NCBI GenBank assembly: GCA_964612185.1 | Contig: CAZTCR010000005.1 | Location: forward strand, 35,700 to 99,699 | DNA: 64,000 nucleotides | Origin: UBA1447 sp964612185 | GTDB lineage: Bacteria > Bacillota > Clostridia > Oscillospirales > Acutalibacteraceae | Direction of reading: 5' to 3' | In this document: positions 60,635 through 64,000 of the stretch, piece after piece | Position numbering within the stretch: position 1 is the first letter of the stretch | Layout of the letters: each line of letters opens with the position of its first letter | The notes under the pieces: model-generated | Told to the model about the DNA's origin: nothing | What the model saw: only the letters and a program-made list of their open reading frames with translations | Database searches by the model: none | Position numbers and translations under genes: made by a program

Positions 60635-61357
60635 TCAAGACACTTTAACAGCCATAACATCTCTGCCAAAAGCGAGCCGTTCTTCGAGCGCAAAGGAAAA
60701 CAGAATGTTAAAAGTCATACCGCTTTTAAGTTCAAGATTGTCGGCTGTATAAGTGGTGACAAAGCCGTCTTTCGTTTCAGTTAGTTGATAGGCCAGCTTG
60801 TCGGGGCCGAATCCAAAATGATTCTTCATGGAGTCGTTTTCGTCCCCTCTGGTTAAATTACCGGCAGAAACAAAGTCTTTTGGCAACAGCGTCTCCGTCA
60901 GCGATTCCCGGATAGCGATTTTATCCCCCGGCTTCAGTGTCAGATTAGCCGCTGTTTTATCAACCGGATTACCGTTAATAAGCAACTCATACTTCCACAA
61001 ATTATAAGCAAAGGAATAAACCTCGTCTCTTGTAAAAAAAGTGTTCAAGCGTTCTACCGCGAACTTGTCGTTCAAGGCCGGCAAATTGTTGACAATATCG
61101 TTTTGTATGCTGTCCGCTCTTTCGAAATAATAGTCTGTTTGGTTTGACATATTATAATAATTATATATACTGACAACCAGCACCGCCCCGGCTCCGATAA
61201 CGGCAAGTATCAGCACTGTGGCGGCAGCAACGCGTATTATGCTCTTACGCATTTTTTTCTTTCGGGTATCGTCGGAATAATCCCCGCCGCCGTTTGCGCC
61301 GATATCCGGGATAACGGCTTTTACTTCGCCGTTAACGGCGTTCGATCTGTTATGCAT
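60635..61357 (-). CDS. single-pass membrane protein, paralog of the upstream gene
   Basis: A 240-residue protein of no recognised family. About 37 cytosolic residues with a basic stretch (RKKKMRKS) precede one membrane helix (IIRVAAATVLILAVIGAGAVLVVSI). Outside are a helical part of about 60 residues and a beta-rich domain starting at YELLINGNPVD. The pattern of acidic helix followed by ING-P is shared with the protein encoded 4 nt upstream (YGISINGEPL), so the two arose by duplication. Location between surface-protein and EPS genes suggests an envelope role; nothing more can be said. Confidence 0.6.
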   Translation of the reverse strand: MHNRSNAVNGEVKAVIPDIGANGGGDYSDDTRKKKMRKSIIRVAAATVLILAVIGAGAVLVVSIYNYYNMSNQTDYYFERADSIQNDIVNNLPALNDKFAVERLNTFFTRDEVYSFAYNLWKYELLINGNPVDKTAANLTLKPGDKIAIRESLTETLLPKDFVSAGNLTRGDENDSMKNHFGFGPDKLAYQLTETKDGFVTTYTADNLELKSGMTFNILFSFALEERLAFGRDVMAVKVS

Positions 61358-61361
61358 TTTC

Positions 61362-62015
61362 TCAACTCACTTCGACAAATTCTTTGTTATAAATAATTTC
61401 AATAATGTTGTCTTCCAGACCGATTTTACGCGCAACATCCGGTGCAACCTCGATGGTGACAATGTCGCCCGCTTTCAGGTTGCTTACCAGGTAAGACAAG
61501 GTTTTACCATAAAAATAGTCATACACATTATTTTCCATTGTCGCTTCGCCATAAGTGACTTTTATCAATTCCGGCGCTTTTTCAAGCGCGATGATACTCC
61601 CCATATCCACCACGCTGCGCGGCAGGTAATTAAGGGTGTCTTTGCCGTAATTTTCGGACAAGAGAACGGCTATCGTCGGCCTTTCCGAATACACGACACT
61701 TTGGTCTTCGCGCAATGGTTCACCGTTAATTGAAATGCCGTACTTAATATTTTTTTGAGCGATCCTAACCAACTGCTGTTCGTCAAAACTGCCCACCAAT
61801 GTTTTTTCAAATGCGGCCATATTTTCGCTGAACAATTTGTCGTTCGCCGCGTTAAACGCGTCCAGCGATGCGTTATACCTGACTGACAGCGCCTTCAGCT
61901 GACTGCTCATAATAAGCACCCCGGTCGAAAGAACCATCAACAGCACCGCGCTAACAACGATTAAAGGCACAAAGTATTTGTTGTTTTCAATAAATTTTTT
62001 GATCTTGTTTAGCAT
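61362..62015 (-). CDS. single-pass membrane protein of unknown function
   Basis: A 217-residue protein with a short basic N-terminus, a membrane helix (YFVPLIVVSAVLLMVLSTGVLIM) and an outside coiled-coil-like part rich in Ala/Asn/Phe (about 35-80). A beta-rich C-terminal domain starts at YGISINGEPL. It is paired and probably paralogous with the next gene. Transcribed from the strong promoter at 62099-62127; ATG is at 62015 behind AAGGGTGA. Confidence 0.6.
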   Translation of the reverse strand: MLNKIKKFIENNKYFVPLIVVSAVLLMVLSTGVLIMSSQLKALSVRYNASLDAFNAANDKLFSENMAAFEKTLVGSFDEQQLVRIAQKNIKYGISINGEPLREDQSVVYSERPTIAVLLSENYGKDTLNYLPRSVVDMGSIIALEKAPELIKVTYGEATMENNVYDYFYGKTLSYLVSNLKAGDIVTIEVAPDVARKIGLEDNIIEIIYNKEFVEVS

Positions 62016-62098
62016 GAAAAGCCGTCACCCTTTCATTTGAAACCACCAACCGTTAAGCTGCCGCTAAGAACGGGATAATAGTATTCTATCAGCTGTAA

Positions 62099-62127
62099 AT
62101 ATAACACGATAATCACTTCGATGTCAA
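62099..62127 (-). promoter_or_regulatory. strong sigma-A promoter of the two membrane-protein genes
   Basis: On the minus strand TTGACA (62122-62127), 17 bp, TTATAT (62099-62104), directly after the surface-protein terminator. Confidence 0.8.
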
Positions 62128-62147
62128 TGTTTATCTGCTGAATGAAA

Positions 62148-62175
62148 CGAGCCCCGGCGGCAAAACCGGGGCTCG
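62148..62175 (-). terminator. intrinsic terminator of the surface-protein gene
   Basis: Perfect 10-bp stem CGAGCCCCGG / CCGGGGCTCG with 8-nt loop, then TTTCATT on the minus strand, 26 nt past the stop codon. Confidence 0.85.
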
Positions 62176-62201
62176 CTGGTTGTCTGTTGGGGGTTTGCCG
62201 T

Positions 62202-64000
62202 TTAGTCTACAACGATATCCCAGGAACCGATTGCGTCATACTTACCGAAAGAATCCGAGTTCTTCACCAATACCGATATGGTAAATGTGCCCGCTTCACG
62301 CGGTGTCCATGCGCAGTTCTGGTTGACCGAGTATTCCTGAAGTGTAAAGCCGCGCATATCCGCATCATAGATCCTAAATTTATAAAGCAAATCCTCTGAT
62401 GCGCCTGTTGCTGACGCCTTGATCAAAACCGGCTTTCTCGCCTGCGCGGCTGCAAGTTCTGTGTTGTTGATTGTAATACTTGAAACTTGCGCTTTCGCTT
62501 CGACTGGGTCTGTGATGTTTACATCTAAGTACCTTGTTGCCTCATAGGAACCCGCGCCGGCACCTCTTGCTCTGCATGCTATTGTGTATTCGCCGACTCT
62601 AGCCGGTGTCCACGCGAAGGTGTTGGAGGTGCTCCAGTCCTTCACCAAAACTTCGCCGCTCGCGTCCACTCTCCAGAAACAATACTGCGCAGGTGCGGGT
62701 AAGTTGGTGTATGCTGTAAAGATGATGGGCGTGCCTTTTGCGACATCCGGTAACGGTTGGTCGGCGGTCAGCGTGAATATGAATTGACCGCTCTGACTTC
62801 CTTGCCGCGGAACAGACACTGTCCGAATAATACCGTCATCATAGGTGCCGTCTTCTTCGGTTCCGATGACACCGGCTCTTGTCACAACACCGGTTACCGT
62901 ATAGATACCGGGGGCTGTAATCCCGTAAGTTTGTGTGCCCGCCGCCGAATACTGGGGCGATACATACATGTATTCACGCCCGGCTTCTTTAATCCGGTAG
63001 GAGAAGGTGCCGTCCGCGAAGGTTGGCGTAATGCTCGCTGTGCCGTCGGCCCAAGTTACCTGCATGTCGCTGATGTTCGCGTAGGTAATGTTGGTATCAA
63101 GCGAATACAGTTTAAAGGTGATTACCTGCGTATCCGTTGTGGTGCCGTTGGTCGCGGTTACGGTTACGGTGTATAGCGCGGGATCCAACCCCGAAATGTC
63201 CCAAAGGAACTCATTGCCGTTTGCTGTCAGGTTGAGCGAAACGCCGCCGGCGCCCGCCGTCGCGCTGTAAGTTGTTCCGGCAACACCATTGCCGAGCACT
63301 TTGATTAAAACGCTTGCGTCGTTATTAATTTCCTTAATCTCATAACCCGGGGTGACGACGCCGTCAACGAGGGTGTCGGTTATTACGACTTCGGAAACCT
63401 CAACGGGCGTATAGGAATCTCTTACCTCGCTGACAAAATTGCCCGCATTGTCAATAATCCTGACAGCCGCCGTGTAATTGCTGTCGGGGGAAACAAAGTT
63501 GTCAATGGTGAAGTTGATACTGCCGTCCTGCTGCACAGCGCCGGTGCTGCCCGCGGCATATGCCTTGGAAAGAATCCACTGGTCAGCCTTTTTGTCAACA
63601 ATATCGTCCAGCAAAAAGTCGCTTGTGATGTGCTGGTAAGTCCATATTTGATATTGCGATGTAGCCTCCCAACCTTGGATGTTGACAGTCATGTCCGTTT
63701 CGGCTTTTGTCAAGGTAACAATCACGCCCACCTTGTCCAAACTCCATTGCGCGGTATAGGTCGTCGCCTCGGTTGCCGCGACAATCGCCGGTGACCAACC
63801 GGTAAATGTGTAGTTGTTCCTGGTAACCACCGGCGGCGTCGGCATTGTGCCGTATGTCGCGGTCGTTGTCGTCCCGCCCGTGCCGCCGTTGGCATCCCAG
63901 GTGATGTTGACATTGGTAGGGTCAAGGGGGATGTTCGCGCCGGTCAGGTCTAAATTAAAGCTATACAAGACTGCGCTGCCGGTTGCGCTTAATTTTGTTG
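62202..64000 (-). CDS. large surface protein with Ig-like repeats, 5' end outside window
   Basis: The frame stays open to the window edge (the TTG at 63968 is internal; upstream codons read TKLSATGSAV), so about 598 C-terminal residues are seen. First comes a Listeria-Bacteroides-type repeat (ITWDANGGTGGTTTTATYG ... YTFTGWSPAI ... TYTAQWSLD). Several beta-sandwich repeats follow. Three or four of them share the pattern of an aromatic strand, a W-x-P near a turn (FAWTPARVGEYTIACRA; CAWTPREAGTFTISVLV) and a YDAIG- or YEATR-type end, like triple-tyrosine or Ig-like modules. No sortase motif or anchor is present at the C-terminus, which ends in a beta strand. It is likely secreted or attached through its missing N-terminal part. 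Confidence 0.78.
   Translation of the reverse strand, partial: TKLSATGSAVLYSFNLDLTGANIPLDPTNVNITWDANGGTGGTTTTATYGTMPTPPVVTRNNYTFTGWSPAIVAATEATTYTAQWSLDKVGVIVTLTKAETDMTVNIQGWEATSQYQIWTYQHITSDFLLDDIVDKKADQWILSKAYAAGSTGAVQQDGSINFTIDNFVSPDSNYTAAVRIIDNAGNFVSEVRDSYTPVEVSEVVITDTLVDGVVTPGYEIKEINNDASVLIKVLGNGVAGTTYSATAGAGGVSLNLTANGNEFLWDISGLDPALYTVTVTATNGTTTDTQVITFKLYSLDTNITYANISDMQVTWADGTASITPTFADGTFSYRIKEAGREYMYVSPQYSAAGTQTYGITAPGIYTVTGVVTRAGVIGTEEDGTYDDGIIRTVSVPRQGSQSGQFIFTLTADQPLPDVAKGTPIIFTAYTNLPAPAQYCFWRVDASGEVLVKDWSTSNTFAWTPARVGEYTIACRARGAGAGSYEATRYLDVNITDPVEAKAQVSSITINNTELAAAQARKPVLIKASATGASEDLLYKFRIYDADMRGFTLQEYSVNQNCAWTPREAGTFTISVLVKNSDSFGKYDAIGSWDIVVD

Overview
The window looks like a chromosomal segment of a low-to-moderate GC Gram-positive anaerobe of the class Clostridia. 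The grounds are the rpsF-ssb-rpsR operon, class II fructose-bisphosphate aldolase, sigma-A promoters with 17-bp spacers, strong AGGAG-type ribosome binding sites with many TTG/GTG starts, a fused CpsC/CpsD-type tyrosine kinase, and an O-unit style exopolysaccharide (EPS) locus. No tRNA, rRNA, CRISPR array, transposase or integrase was seen.

Region 1 (1-4.6 kb) is a minus-strand operon that looks like a DNA-processing or defence module. In transcription order it encodes a WYL-domain regulator, a uracil-DNA-glycosylase-like protein, a DUF2779 protein (Cas4-like Fe-S nuclease fused to a DEDD exonuclease) and a GIY-YIG nuclease cut by the window edge. Its leader contains the first of three copies of a 180-bp multi-hairpin repeat.

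Region 2 (4.6-22 kb) is housekeeping and metabolism: a CbbX/SpoVK-like AAA ATPase, a GH38 alpha-mannosidase, a membrane protein of unknown role, a hydroxypyruvate-isomerase-like TIM barrel, a phosphatase-like protein and an FAD oxidoreductase (second repeat copy in its leader). Then come two base-excision-repair glycosylases (nth, ogg), fba, the rpsF-ssb-rpsR operon and a large secreted beta-helix protein.

Region 3 (22-60.5 kb) is one very long minus-strand EPS locus. It starts at a TTGACG-N17-TAAAAT promoter overlapped by a 16-bp palindrome and ends with a tyrosine kinase/co-polymerase that has its own promoter. It encodes the initiating sugar-phosphate transferase, five further glycosyltransferases, a Wzx-type flippase and a Wzy/EpsG-type polymerase. 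Precursor enzymes are present for UDP-N-acetyl-L-fucosamine (CapE/F/G), UDP-N-acetylgalactosaminuronate (TviB/TviC-like) and a dTDP-4-amino or deoxy sugar (RfbA, RfbB, VioA-like, RfbC, RmlD-like). Tailoring enzymes include acyl, pyruvyl and CapK-type proteins.

Two parts of the EPS locus are unusual. Between 27.5 and 36.3 kb sits a cassette of organic-acid enzymes: a two-subunit fumarase-type hydro-lyase, a CitE-like lyase, an ATP-grasp ligase, a U32-like TIM barrel, a phosphonopyruvate-decarboxylase-like ThDP enzyme, an aldo/keto reductase and an MmgE/PrpD protein. Near the 5' end an HpcH/HpaI aldolase is paired with a D-2-hydroxyacid dehydrogenase, with the third repeat copy between them. 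I infer that these build a non-sugar acid substituent or an unknown small molecule.

Region 4 (60.6-64 kb) holds two paralogous single-pass membrane proteins and the 3' part of a large surface protein with Listeria-Bacteroides-type and Ig-like repeats. Main candidates for something new: the WYL/UDG-like/Cas4-DEDD/GIY-YIG operon, the 180-bp structured repeat placed 20-34 nt before three start codons, and the organic-acid cassette.
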